Positions 12,020 to 24,862 of a stretch of 64,000 nt of DNA are shown in pieces. The notes under the pieces are model-generated. The model was not told where the DNA came from, made no database searches, and worked only from the letters and a program-made list of their open reading frames with translations. The translations under genes and the position numbers were made by a program. This DNA is from Tubiluchus corallicola (taxonomy: Eukaryota > Priapulida > Priapulimorpha > Priapulimorphida > Tubiluchidae): positions 612,050 through 676,049 of the forward strand of contig JAQGDQ010000089.1 in assembly GCA_030141605.1 (NCBI GenBank), given 5' to 3'. The stretch's first letter is position 1, and each line of letters starts with the position of its first letter.

Positions 12020-12915
12020 CTATAAAGTATCTGCAATTGATTGTGGCTGTGCTTATTATTTTGAAAACTCAGAACATTTCTTCATAGAATGTCCTCATGA
12101 TTATCCAACTTGAGATGCTATGTTCAGTCAATTAAATAACATATTATTGACTTTACATATCAATATTTTACAATATAGTAATTGAGAACTACTGTCATTG
12201 TGTCTTAGGGGAAATGCTGGTTTTAATGTTATTGTCAACCGTAAGACTTTTGATTGCATTCAAAATTACATTACCATAACTAAACGTTTTAACATGATCA
12301 GGCGTTAGGATCCTTTTTATGTAATTACGGTAAATTTTAAGACAGTCATTGCTGTTATTCAATTGTTATATTATTCATTGTGTCTCAACTGCTAACTTTG
12401 TATGTACACGTCTTTGCTTATATGTATTTCTTTGTATGCATATCTATTTGTGTTTGTTTGTATTGATATTACTTATTTTTTTCTGTACTTCTGCTTTCAC
12501 ATATACACGGTGAGGATTCATGTATCAGTTTTAAAACTGTCTAAACTGAATCAGATAAGCTATGTTTACCCTAAGGTATCCAACATGCTTGACTGCGATG
12601 TGTGACGAAAAACTGTTTTACCTGCCGACCGTCTCCTTGTGAAACCTGGTAATGTTTTAAAAATGATGCATTGTATTCTTTTTGGCATCATTGTGTTATG
12701 CTTTTTTAATAATTGTTTTTTGATAATTTTTATTATTTGTGCTTTAATTGTTTTATTGACGTTGTATGTCATTCCTCCAAATTTTTATCTTGTAATGCAA
12801 TGTCTCTTATTTATTTTTTGAAACGTTTTTCCATTTTTATTGTGTTCACACCTTGTATTCAGCTTTACTGCTAGAGTGTGACTTTTTAATAAAATCCATT
12901 ATTTATTATTTATTT
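12020..12915 (+). pseudogene. LINE 3' remnant with long 3' region
   Basis: At about 12032 the frame reads CGCAYYFENSEHFFIECP. This matches the Cys/His segment 'C-x-C-G ... E-x-x-x-H-F-F-x-x-C-P' near the C-terminus of L2/Jockey-like LINEs. About 220 bases on, another frame gives IQNYITITKRF, also typical of these C-termini. AT-rich sequence then leads to AATAAAA and a (TTATTTA)n tail at about 12890-12927. Confidence 0.7.
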
Positions 12916-12929
12916 ATTTATTATTTAAC

Positions 12930-13960
12930 TTGGCTTACGTAATACCTCACTTCTCCCCTCCTTTCCATGTTGTTGCAAATCAAATTAACTGTTCAGATTA
13001 TTTGCAAAAATGGAATCTTTTACTTTGCTTTTAAACGTGTAAATAATGTAAATGAAGTGAATAAAGAAATTAGCATTATAATAATGCTTTATCCTTTATC
13101 TGTTGGTGCAGGTTCGAGCTCAAAATTATCACTTTATTTCGGACCAACCTTTAGTACGAGAACAGTGGAAACTATAGAACAAGTAGTAAAAGTACAGTGG
13201 AGCACATTTCCTGCAGATATTTGATATTTATTCATTTATTTTAGCCATAACAAACTAACACAATAACAAAAAAGATACAAAATAAATTGACCTGTGCAAG
13301 GTTAAGACACCACCACATAGTGGGCACGGCAAAAATGTTGTAAGAAGGTGCAACTACAATCGTCAAAACCACAGAAGCAAAGAAAAGGTGGAGTGTAGCA
13401 AGTGATATGTATCATGACAAATATTTAAACACTACATGTGACATTGTCTAGGATTTTATTATAGGAAAGAACATCTGCGCCAAGGTTGATTATTGAAGGA
13501 CAGAATTTAATTAACTGTAATAACGGCTCTGCTAATGAGCCTATCGATTAGTGAGCAGCAGGACATTCTGTAAAATCGTCAGGAAAAAAGTTCTGAATCT
13601 GCGATACTACAGGAGCACTCCCAATCATCACTTGAATATCTTTCATAGTTTCTTTTCTGTTAGTTTTTCTTGGTTTTTCTCTTATTCGCTTTTCTGTAGC
13701 TGTTTAGTTAATTTAGTTTTTTAGTTTTTTAATTATTATTTGTGCATGTTTCAGTAAAGTATATAGGCCTGTAAATGTCTGTAGAGAATAATATAATTTT
13801 TTGCAGCACATATGATTGTATGCTATTAACCATATATTACCAGCTTAAAAGCTACAGTCACCTTAACAGATTTTCACCAGACTTTACAATAACGGCAAAA
13901 ATACGTCATTTGCTACTTTCGCTTAGTCTGACGACGCGTCCTGTTTCACCTTGCAGCGCA
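12930..13960. other. Non-coding stretch, no gene recognised
   Basis: AT-rich. Frames up to 85 codons exist but have no recognisable domain, splice context or repeat structure. Confidence 0.45.
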
Positions 13961-13965
13961 GCTTA

Positions 13966-14317
13966 TCAAGCAGAGGACATAGCAAGGCTAAAGTCACTAT
14001 TAAGCCTAGTATTGATCTGTGCTATGCTTTGATTGAATCTGCGCGGATCGATTCCTTCTTTTTCTTCAGACTCAGCTTCACGAATGCGGGGATTAGTCGA
14101 CATAGATGCTGCATCCCAGTCCTGACCTGATGAACCCTTGTTCGCAAAAGAAGATGGGTCCAAGGACAACACCCTGGGGAGCACCCGCTAGTGGTTGCCA
14201 AGGGAAGCCAATGCGGGCAGAAGAAACGAGTTTCTTGGTCAAACTAGGAAGGATGGACACCATGGAAACTGAAAGATGACCATATTGACCATATGGTAGG
14301 AAAGAAGATGAAGACAA
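13966..14317 (-). pseudogene. LINE reverse-transcriptase fragment
   Basis: The minus-strand frame 14317-14093 contains LAGAPQGVVLGPIFF. This is RT motif B of non-LTR elements (usual form SG-x-P-Q-G-S-x-L-G-P-x-L-F). The frame then ends near IYVD, where the YxDD motif would be expected. The overlapping frame 14184-13966 ends in IAQINTRLNSD, which resembles the helix after the catalytic motif. The fragment is frameshifted and lacks the rest of pol. Confidence 0.7.
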
Positions 14318-16106
14318 TTTGACAACTGCACACAGTTAAGCTAACGGTAGAGAGACTTTCGTGAAGTACATGCGCCTGGTGAGTAGTTACATCATTTTTC
14401 AACAAAAACAGCCTTCGTAACTTAAGCATTTTGTGAACTCGTTAAAACCAAAGCAGAGAAGAATTAAGATAAGTATCTGACTTACTCTGCAAAAATTTTA
14501 ATACAGCTAATAATTCATGTTGCATTTAGCATTTTGCAATAGAGTGTCTATAATAATTACACAATATTAGACACTCCTAATATATGTTTACTATACTGTT
14601 TTATTAATTTTATTAATAGCTTTATTATAATATTTTTCAAAAAAGAGTAACCAATGCGCAAATATAGAAAATAAAACTTTCAATAATGTTTACTATCTAC
14701 GGTTTACGCTTTCAACCTACTTTCAAATATCGGGAAATTTGAAGTGATGCATGATTTAGTGCTTCTTTATTTTCTGTTTTTTGTACCTATTTCTTTATGT
14801 CCACAGCAATAGGTTTAAGTTGACATAGTAAGTGTATATGATTTCAAACGATTTACGCGCATCAGAGATTCCATGTTTTTTCTTTCATAACTGATTTAAT
14901 AATTGTACTTTCCAATATTCAGTACTACAAACTGTCTTAATTCATACACGCAAATTATAATCTAATACAGCATTGAAAACTCTATGGAAAAGACTGTGAC
15001 TGCATTTGAATGTATGTTTAACTATTTTTATGTACTTTTTCTGAGATTAGGTTATTGTTGTATGTTTTTTTATTTCTGGCGATTTTAAGCTAGTGGTTAT
15101 GGCTGGTATGCTATATTGGTAGAGCGTTAAGCTCTCTATCACGGCGTCACTTACCTAGACATATACAGGCTCAGTGTTTCTCTAATCAAATATTTAAATT
15201 GTGGCGAATATTAATTAATGAAACAAAAGAACGTTGTTCGAACAGAATACAAAACAACTTTACAAAGCTGTAAAGCCGGTTGCTGACATAGTATAATGAC
15301 AATTCTGGGTGGAGCCTGGAGGATGAACTCCCTAACAAACAAGTCAAGCTTTTAATGTTAACATTTCGACATGTTTAATGTGAAAAATTAGGCGTAAATC
15401 AAGGAATTTCGAATTTATGATTTTTGAAAAGTTATTCAAGAAATTCTACAAGTAATTATTTCCTATATGTACCATATGTTGGAATTCTGCATAACGTATA
15501 GATAAAATTGTACACTGTGTTTTGTTAGAGTTACAGCAGCCCATATATAATATCATCTGTTCAAATTGAGCGTCTGTGCCCTCGTAATAATTACAAAACC
15601 AGGCTTAATAGGACATCATTTGGAGTCATACCACGCTTTTACCTACGTTAAAATAGTCTAGAGTCCATTTTATTTGCGCAGTTTACAGCACTAGAACTTG
15701 TTCTTAAGTAAAAGGAAAACAATTAATTCTTGAGGGAAAAACAGAGAAAGGGTTACCCTAATTCAGCTAGCATATCGACAGGAAAATATAATATTTGTAG
15801 GTCTGTAGGTGTGTAATTCTAATGTTGTATCAACTGACAAAACACCTTAGTATGGCAATTAATATACGTGAAGTTATACGTGAATTAAATATTTTGTGTA
15901 AACGGATTATAGGCAGGTTAACAGTCAAATTATCCGTTCTAAATGAAAAACAAGGAAGAAGTACACAAAGCTTTCGAAATGGGTGACTTTCTGATTGTAA
16001 GTGTTTTCATCTGAAAAACATTCTATAGGAAACAGCTTGAGTTATCAAGAAATCAGGTGTTGATTGTATTAAAAAAACAGTTAATATGCTTACGCTTCTA
16101 TAATGC
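14318..16106. other. Non-coding stretch, no gene recognised
   Basis: AT-rich, mostly small frames. A word resembling a pol III A box (TTGGTAGAGCG, about 15115) has no B box at the right distance. Confidence 0.45.
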
Positions 16107-16114
16107 ATTGCAAT

Positions 16115-16448
16115 CATGGCCGGATTAGAATCTTTTGGGGTCCAACCTCCAACTCGCTCACACCAGTCTTTTGAGTATTTTTACTCGTGATATATTTACC
16201 GACATTTATATAGATTGAAGTAAAGTTATTGCAAATTCTTTAAATAAGCTAGAATAGCTATCTACTGTTTGTCAACAAAAATATTCTTTAAGAAATACAA
16301 CTATTTTACTATTTATTGCAAATCAAAATAGCACTTATTTCAACACAGCCATAGTGGAAAAACAGATATTTTACCAAACGTTACCAAAGCCTGAGGGCCC
16401 CAAGCTTGAGGTGCAGCCTACACTAGCCTATAGGACAATCCGGCCTTG
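16115..16448. mobile_element. Non-autonomous hAT-type element with 8-bp TSD
   Basis: Left end CATGGCCGGATTAG and right end (other strand) CAAGGCCGGATTGTCC form inverted repeats. The 8 bases outside are ATTGCAAT (16107-16114) and ACTGCAAT (16449-16456), a match at 7 of 8. CA(A/T)GGCCGG ends with an 8-bp duplication indicate an hAT-superfamily element. At 334 bases with no transposase frame, it is non-autonomous. Confidence 0.8.
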
Positions 16449-16556
16449 ACTGCAATTTAAGTGCTTTGTTTTGTGATATGCTTTATCGCATACGCAGTCT
16501 GTTTGGTTCATGCTGGCCCTAACAAGATGTATAATATTGCTCAACCATTTTCTTTT

Positions 16557-16577
16557 TGCCCTTTAAGACGCCATTTT
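16557..16577. repeat. Possible lone end of the TTAA family
   Basis: Read on the minus strand this is TTAA followed by AGGGCAAAAAGAAAATGG, resembling the ends of copies C, D and E. The other end was not found, so this may be chance or a truncated copy. Confidence 0.25.
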
Positions 16578-17144
16578 GTTGTCGTCTATTATAATCGCCT
16601 CTGCATGGCTTAGCAAAGATGTGCGCTAGCTTTCATCTTCAGAGAGATGACGTGGGGAGAAGCCATACACGTTTACTTCATTGTAGCTATTGAAGCCAGA
16701 CGAACCTCAAAGAAATAGCATCAGATATATTACGTCGATTCAGACGAAAAAGATTCTGAAGTTTATGAAGGATTTTTGTAAAGATTTGCGGAGATTAGAT
16801 TACAGTTTGATGAGTCGGCAGGCAGAAGTAATTTATTTGATTTGATGATCTAGGAATCGGCCATTTTGTTGTAGGTTTTAGGCAAATCTTATTACGGCTT
16901 TGCGCACATAAAAAAGTAGCTTTCTTAACAGTCGTTCTATTTGACATGATCAAATGCAAAATTCGTTAAGCACGAAACTCCGGGTGAGGTGATTACGTAC
17001 TCCAGAAGGTCAGACAAACAAAAAAGAGGGAGGATGAAAAAGAGAAAGAGAGAGAGGAAGAGAGAGAAAGGGAGAGTAAGAAGCTGAAAAAGAAAAGAGA
17101 CGGTACTTCAGTTTTTTAATTTGGTTTTTAAGTAGCTATAAAAT

Positions 17145-18390
17145 TACTGTCTTTCATGTGAATCAGTATTTGTTGTTTTTAATTATTAAATTACTTAATA
17201 ATTTGTTTATTTACTAATATTAGCCTGAAGACATAACTGTGATGATTACCTCACGAATGAATTACTTTTAATACAAAAGAAAGAATGATTGCACGTCTCT
17301 TGTTCTTTCTTTTTGTATCCTGGCAACTATTCATTTTTCACTTATGTGTGAAAACTAGTATGAAACGATGGCAAATTCAGTTTATTGTTATGATAAGTCT
17401 TGAATTTGAAACGCCTAAGTTGTTAACTGATGATCAGTTTTTGGACAGTGGCTGCTGGGTCTGAATCTCCAAGAGGTATTTGCTCAAGAAGGTTTTCGGC
17501 CTAATTATCTCGATGCTCGGGATTTACCGCATTCTAGAAAGATTCTAGATATCATTCTAGATCGCCTTCTACGTCATTTCGAAAGACGAACGTTAAACCA
17601 CAAAATAAATTTCTTAGAAAAACATATAATGTCACTTTGTACTACGCAGATGGCACATTCTTTTAATTACGGTGTAAGCGTTTCTTTCGTTCTCTTTGCT
17701 CTGTTCATAATAACCCACGGATGTGGTTCAAATCGTGTAAAAAAGCTGATGGAACAAGAGATTGGTCACTGTACCAAGAAGACTTCCATAGGTATGAGCG
17801 CTAGTCGACTGTGCCGACTTTGTTGGGAGAAGATCGATCGGCCTAAAAAACTACCATGGAGTACACAAGTTTACGAAGACTGCTGTAAATAGACGATGGA
17901 CAAGTGGCCCTACACACAGAAACAGAGAGATGAGTGTTACATTTCAAATGGAAATCAACCTTCCAACCCTTAAAAATAATTTCATTGCGCTGATGCTTAT
18001 TCTCTAATAGCATTAACAAAAAAAAACACAATGTCTGATGAATCAATAAAAGAAAAAGTGTATAAAATAAATAAAAAATATTTAGTTTAGTTTTTTCTTT
18101 CTAATTTTATATTACTTTATCTCCTAATTTTTAAATTCACGGTTCTGGTTCTTTTGTATATTTAGAGGAAATTTCACGTACGCTATTATTTTAAATGGTA
18201 TATTTCTTTGCTCAAATAAAGTATTGTTAGAGATACTGATAAGATAGTATTATAAAGTAAGAAGACTCTACAGATAATATCAAATAAGATATAATCAGAA
18301 AATAATGTTGCTTAAATAAGACTGCTGAATAGCCTTGTAAGTGTTACATGTGCCCATTTCAGGTATTACATGATTTTAACGTGATTTTAT
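17145..18390 (+). pseudogene. Unknown coding family, copy 1
   Basis: This segment is homologous to 55870-56930 over a coding-like core and a long non-coding 3' part. An open frame runs from 17434 (after a TGA) to 17892, 152 codons. It reads through LLGLNLQEVFAQE, a basic/acidic helical stretch, a hydrophobic segment (SFVLFALFIITHGCG), NRVKKLMEQEIG and CRLCWEKI. Downstream, similarity to the other copy continues in the next frame (RRWTSG) to about 18007, so this copy has a frameshift near 17850. A signal-peptide reading starting at 17629 is possible but unlikely, because homology extends upstream of that Met. I do not recognise the family. It could be a transposon protein or a duplicated host exon with its 3' UTR. 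Confidence 0.55.
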
Positions 18391-19139
18391 ATTATTATCT
18401 TTATAGATAGATATATTTATAGGTATATTTAGATATATTTATCATGTACCCATGTTGGTATTTGTACTTATCATTTTATTAAAATATCATTTTTTAGTTT
18501 TTTTAAGTTACTCACTTCTTGTCGTACAACAATGGAGAGTATTATCACGTACCCGCGCCGATGTTTGTATTTGCACTTGTACATAGGCTTATAGGGGCCA
18601 CACAAAGACCATTGTTCTCAAATATTATAAATGAACCTATGTATTATTATCATGCATCGATCGATTAGAAGCTATACTTAAAGTTAGTTCGAATGCGCTG
18701 TGATGCAGCGAGGCATGAAGCTAAACTGCGGACGTATGGTATAATAATAACTAAAATCCATATCTGTCTTTCTAAAAATAATTAATTAATTTTTATTTAA
18801 TAGACATATTGACACATTTAACTTGTTGGTTAATATTAAATTTTACAAGTTAATACAAGTAAGACAGATAAAAGATAAGATAAGATAAGATGAACTTTAT
18901 GCAGGGTAAGAACTCTTACCAGAACAATTATACATTTAAATCCACTATCTATGTACAATAAAGAACAACGAACTTACGAACAAGTAAAAATGAACTGTAT
19001 TATGAATGGTTATAGAAATGATTTAAAGATGTTAAAAAATGTTAGTCAAAATGTATTTTAATATCATTATAAAACCATCAGATGTTAACTTGTGATTATA
19101 CACGTATCTTCTTTAAGTGAAACCTATAGCGATTCTTAC
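18391..19139. other. Non-coding stretch with short internal repeats
   Basis: Two phrases, TGTACCCATGTTGGTATTTG (about 18445) and a diverged form near 18548, hint at a small tandem duplication. A short (AGATA)n run lies at about 18870-18890. No gene seen. Confidence 0.45.
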
Positions 19140-19313
<174 letters not shown>

Positions 19314-22300
19314 TAAGGATTCTACTGTAGTATATCGCATGTAGTAAATTTCGCGTTTTATCTATTTGCATTTATTTTCGGATTGTGAAAAATAAGCTAG
19401 AATAATTTAAGTTCTTTTCTTCACAAAGCAGCTCGGAAAGAGTAAGGATTGCTGGTTTCGGCTTTACAATGTGATAAAGCCCAGTATTCAAATAGTTGCA
19501 AGATATGTAAACATCTTTTATACATGTTATCACAGAGATAATAGTCTGGTTTCTTTTTTTGCTCGGCAAAGATGTTACTCAATTTTATCATGTATGGGAA
19601 AATGTGAAAAATATATGTTGAAAATACTACATAGATTTTGCATTGATGATATCTAAGCAGAAGTTTGTATGATCACACGTATTTAACGAGAAGTGCAAAC
19701 TAATTGAGGATCAGATTTGTAATGAGTTTCTGGCCGTGGATGCTTTAAATACAATAGAGGCAAGAGATTTCTCTTTCTGTATGTTGACTGAATTAATGAA
19801 ATTTTAACGTTTATCGTGAAAGATTAGCTACATACAAATAATTTTAAGGCGTTTTAAGTTTAATTTTTAAAGCTAATAAATGTCATTTTTGTCTCTTTAT
19901 TGCTTTGTTTTCTTCCGTTGTATAATTTTGTGTGTAATATATTGTATACATGTAACTAATTATAATTCTAAATATTGCTAATGTACTGTGTATCTGTGTT
20001 GTGTTAATGTACATTTATGTACAAATAAATAATAAATAATGTAATGTCTGCTGTTCAAAAGCTGAGAGCGTTTATCTCATTAACTGGCTTCACTTTATAA
20101 TTTATGAGAAACTAACCTAACATCGTTCATAATTCATGCAGAAATGATCAGCAGCTATGATTGCGTTTCCTTTTCTCTCGCGTGTACTTAATCATTACTG
20201 CACAGCTTTCGTGTTACCTTAACAATAACTATCGCTTGAACAACATTTCTGACAACGATAGTTGAGTGGTGAAATACGTTTTTGAATGGCCGAAGATAAG
20301 AGGGTAGCGCAATCGAATATTTGCCTAAATACATTAAATGTATTTTCGCAGACTTTATCTACTATGAGGTATCATTTAATATTCTCAACTGGACATGAAT
20401 ATGAATATTGAGAGCAAGCAGAACATGTTAATCTTAAGCCAGTTTCTAAACCCAGAATATTATTTTGAAGTGAAAATGTTTTTTATCTAACTCTCGTACA
20501 TTGGCGTCATCTTTGATGCCTCGAATACCAGAATGATTATGTTAGCTTAAAACGGTTCGTTTTTCCATTTTTGCATCAAACTTTTGTACGACAAAGGGAA
20601 AGATGTTAAGGAAATGTAAAAAACCTGCGTTTTATGTTTTTACCATCTACACAAACGGGGGGAGGGCATCAGAGTAGGAAAAATTGTCTAGCGACAAAGG
20701 ATCTTCGAACGCTGCCTATGCTGAAATTATTCAAGTATAGTAGGATGTTTTGTTTTACCACCGCGGATTAGATAGTCAAATTTTAATTGATTCAAATTGT
20801 TTTATGCACGGTCAAAACTTTTAAGGGACCTACACACTAGCTCTTGTATACGAGCAAAACTAAGATGCTGATTTTGTAGGCACTTCTGCATACGTAAACG
20901 CATGATTAAAGTTAAGACGCCTACGTTTTAGGCTCTCCTGTACATTTGCGTAGTCAAAATTCTGACTGTCTGGGAGTCCACAGTCTAATAATTAAGGCAC
21001 TGGCTATTTAGGTTTTGATCGTGCACCATAGTTAAGATATTGATTTTTATTTGTCAGCATTACAAATACGCTTTGCAGTCTATTTTATTCAAAAGCATTT
21101 TCTATTAAGACTGCCGGTAGGTGTATAACATTCACTTATTATACAAAAGTATCGCTGACAAAAACTGAAAAAGCTATACATCGACCGTGATACAATGAAA
21201 GAACATGATACGCCGGATTCAAACTGACACAAAGACATGACACTAATTGCGTTTCAAGCTACATTTGTCATGACAACGTTAGACGCGAAACTTCTCCCAA
21301 GAGGCGTCTCCTGTCCAACCGTCTTCGTCATTACGTTACCAAGATAATAAGCTAGAACGTTTCGCTACACATAAATCTACTTTCATCAGTCCAGTGTCCA
21401 CAGGGACTCGCTAAAAGCAGTGTATAGCAACTATACTTTCAGAGAACTCTCAGTGCGTCGTGTACTTTACTGACAGTGGTTGCACAGCAGGTGGTTCTGT
21501 GAAGAGAAAGAAGGGCTGAAAGGGGCTGATAGTCGTTCACAGATTTATTGTTTTTTATTCATCGTATGACGTTTTTGTTCTTTCCTTGTTTGTTCGTGTC
21601 ATATTCCCCTTTTGTTCTGCTTTTCTTGATTGACTCGACAATAAACCGGACTTCTTCCAGCAACTTTTTGCCATTCTTTGTGGGAATTGATTTATGATCA
21701 ACTCTGCAATCTTCTGCTCACCGAAGGCTTCTTCTATTACAGTATTAATCGTCTTTTATCGACACATTAATGAAAACTGCTCTGACGACGTCTCGTCATT
21801 GGTCCCCAAAAGCTGATAATTTGGTCGCATAAGATCACTTATGCTACTACTTCTTAAATTTGTACTGAACATTCACCAATGCAGTGCAATAAATCTAGTT
21901 TTTTCTCTCGGGCTTCTTGCCTGCAGAACGTTTTACCAGAATATTGTTTCTTTATTAATTAATACCTCATCTACTTCAAGAAGGACATTAATTTACACGA
22001 AGTAGGAAGTCAGTTTAAAGATTTATGTTTTGTTCTACTTTACAAAGAGCGGGCCACATGCCTCCTGTAGATTAATTCGTATGGAAAACTGCTCTATTGT
22101 TGTATGCAATAAAAATCAAATAGAAACTCAGTATATTAAAGTATGTATCTTATAATGTGGCGAAATTACGGCGTATGCTGTTCTATGACTGTATGCGTAG
22201 TGCATCTCCAAATATCATGCACTTTAATGCGAGCTCGCAAAGCAAATTATTGACTCGTATAACAGAGATAATAATGCAGCTACAGTCCTTGATGCCTGTA

Positions 22301-22971
22301 AATTATTCCCGTAATAAAAGCCTGATATGAAACCGGCTTTGATGCATGCAGTAAATTGCTCGGTGAAGAAATTTTATGAAGTCTCTACAGTACAATCATT
22401 ATTGAAACCGTAATGAACGAGCAGAATTGCTTGTAGAAGTTCTTGGTAATAACTGTGCAGGGTACAAGTTGACCAGTTTCGATGGCTTTCCCATTTTTTA
22501 GACCGCATAACGCCCTAATATTTTCATGATTTGTTCATGTTCTAAGAAAATCGTTTTCGGTTTCAAAAAGTTTACAAAAGATTCGGAAACTAACCTTGCT
22601 CAAACATTGCACCATGTTTCGAACGCTCCATCTTTTGAAGATTTCGTTTCGTTTTTCACATGTCACATCATTATCATCTAGACAGAACCCAACTGGAGAT
22701 TGGTTTTGTCTTTCTTAACATTTAACTAATTTAGTTCCACTTGAAAAAAGCTTCAAGTCTTCGTTCCTTGATTTGAAGTATAAACTAAAACGTGATATGA
22801 GGCCTGTTTTTTCCGATTCACAAACTACATTGACCGTGTTGAACACTTTTCTAGAGACATTAATTGGAATAGATATATAATAACAATTTACTACACTAGT
22901 GTAACAAGAAGTAATTATTTTATGTTAGATTGTTTCAATTTAAGATCGCATTGGTGTGTTTCATAAACCAT
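19314..22971. other. Long non-coding stretch, no gene recognised
   Basis: No coding frame, domain or element ends could be supported. At 19860-20045 the sequence looks like a 3' UTR or LINE tail (AATAAATAATAAATAAT at its end), but no matching protein segment lies upstream. Confidence 0.45.
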
Positions 22972-23655
22972 AGGGTATCCCAGAAGCCACTTTAAAATTC
23001 AACAGTTCTTTATTTACAGTTTCTACTATATTTTTTTAACATACAAAGCAGAAAGTTTGAAAATTTGCACAGATGAACTAAAAGATTGGACAGTTCATCT
23101 AGTCACGCTGCACTATTGAGATTTGCTATTTTTCTACATTCTTCGGGGATTTTAAGGCCTTTAGAGACCAATCTAATGACAAATCGGGGATCTTGCGTTG
23201 AAAAATGCAACGCATGAATGTGAGGGGTGAGGAAGGGTTCCTGTTTGTTGAAAACTACATTGTTAATAATTTAGTCCATGTTGGTGTTTCGGAACTGCCG
23301 ATGAACTTCACTGGTGATCGAGGGAGCTTATGCCGTGTTACTTTTTCATTTCATTTCTAACATTAGTGTTGTCGCCAAAAACAATGGGGTTCCAGTCAAG
23401 CAATAAACAAAAAGAGTTGTGTAAGCCATTTTGATTCATGCAAGAGCTTGCCGAGAAAAGAAAGAAATTAATGTGTAGTAATTGATGGAACACCCCGAGG
23501 TGAAATATTGGGGTAACTTTTGTTGTTTTACATAATATATACGAGTGATTTTTCGTGTCCAAAAATGTCTGGTGCAAAAATATTTCTGCTGTGTCATTAC
23601 CGCAAATCATCCTTTCAAGCTTGTAGTGCGAATTATTTGCTAGCAACAAATTGAA
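22972..23655 (-). pseudogene. Decayed mariner/IS630-like transposase
   Basis: The minus-strand translation near 23310-23130 contains FQQTGTLPH and then FFNARSP, IGL and RP in the expected order. This resembles the catalytic-domain segment around the second Asp of mariner-type transposases (pattern F-Q-Q-D-G-A-P-P-H, then F-L-N-x-R-F-P, I-G). The position of that Asp is Thr here and stops interrupt the frame, so it is inactive. Just beyond the C-terminal end, at 22972, lies AGGGTATCCCAGAAGCCAC, which looks like this group's terminal repeat. The opposite end was not found. Confidence 0.55.
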
Positions 23656-23659
23656 TTCA

Positions 23660-24635
23660 CAATCAACAGGAGAAAATATATGGCCCCAAACATGGCGATG
23701 TTCATTTCGTGTGAACGCAGAAAGATTTAAATAAATAATTTCCCATCAGCTTCTCTTCCCGTCACTGAATCGGCTAAAACTTGCTGCACTGATTCTTTCG
23801 CAATACCATCTCTCTTTATCGACCGGTCGCCATGGCAACCAGGGCTTCTGAAATCGCAATTTCGTTGCTTTTTGCGTCGAGAAGGCGTGCTGGAGTCTTT
23901 AAAAACGCATGTCTGCCAGTGTGACTATTGTCGGCAGGCGGATCAGGGCAAGCAATAATAAAGGGGTACGCATGAGTTTTAAGTGCACAGTTACCGATTT
24001 TTTAAGACTGCAAGGGAGCCGTAAAAAGAATAAGGAAATAGGGAATAGCTTAGTTTATAAAAAGGAAATTAATCAGCTAGGTATGAGTGCTGGACCTTTC
24101 TTGTGGGAGTCTTCCTACTTGTTACGCAATCCCAGCATGCTGTTCGGTACACGAAGTGGCGTGTCTCGGCAGCGACAATTTTTCTGAATCAAATCCGGAT
24201 CGCGTGACAACAGCTTGCAAACGACAGCCGCTCTGTCTCTTCCATTATTGATGAGGAAAAGGATGAGGATGCTGCAAGAGCGCCGTGTACTATAAAAGCA
24301 TCCATTGTAAAGAATATCGAATGCCTCTGATATTGTGAATTTTGTCTATAGCTGAACTTTGTTTCACCTGTGCGTTAATGTGCACACCTGTAGCATACCT
24401 GTAATCACGGCAGATAACAGGTAGAATACATTTCATATAGATTAAATTTAGTCAGCCGTAATAAAGAACTTATTGTACCAGTGATAAATGTATTTCTTTT
24501 AAGGCTAGAGACTGAAACACAAGCACCAGGTGCTATGGATAATATGGCGCCTCTTAATTTTCAAGACTCATATTGCGGAATATAGTATTAAATGATGGTC
24601 AAATGATAAGCATGTAAGCCTTATGAAAAAAACCC
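23660..24635. other. Non-coding stretch, no gene recognised
   Basis: A 92-codon frame at 23909-24187 is rich in Arg/Lys/Ser but has no recognisable domain or splice context. It is left uncalled. Confidence 0.4.
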
Positions 24636-24639
24636 TTAA

Positions 24640-24777
24640 AGGGAAAGAAAATTTTATTTTAAAATATATCCGAAAAAACTTCCCACACAATGGTATATTA
24701 CTTTGCATTTTGCTTACGTGGTTAAAGACTTATGTGATTAGAAAAGAAAATTCTACAATAATTCTACGCAATATTAC
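24640..24777 (+). mobile_element. TTAA-family element, copy E (left part)
   Basis: TTAA at 24636-24639 is followed by AGGGAAAGAAAATTTT. The next 120 bases follow copies C and D in order: GGTATATTACTTTGC, then GCTTACGTGGTTAAAGAC, then GAAAATTCTACAATAATTC. Similarity stops at about 24770, exactly where an unrelated hairpin begins, and no right TIR is seen. Confidence 0.55.
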
Positions 24778-24862
24778 ATAAACTTATTCCAAATGATCTA
24801 CTCTCAAAATGACTGGTCGATGACCAATTATTTTGAGGGTAGGTCGTTTGGAATAAGTTTAT
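24778..24862 (+). repeat. 41-bp inverted repeat forming an 85-nt hairpin
   Basis: Arms 24778-24818 and 24822-24862 pair across a 3-base loop (GAT). Five positions differ between the arms. As a + strand RNA, four of these become G-U pairs and one is an A/C mismatch, so the stem is effectively continuous for 41 pairs. The minus-strand transcript would have A/C mismatches instead. It could be a foldback mobile element or a small-RNA precursor. The loop is too tight for a typical pre-miRNA. Confidence 0.8.

Noticed and set aside
15095-15200. tRNA-like word TTGGTAGAGCG
   Set aside because: No B box or cloverleaf partner at the proper distance.
17629-17892. Small secreted cysteine-containing peptide starting at the Met at 17629
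   Set aside because: The open frame and the homology to the second copy both extend upstream of this Met, so the apparent signal peptide is an internal hydrophobic segment.
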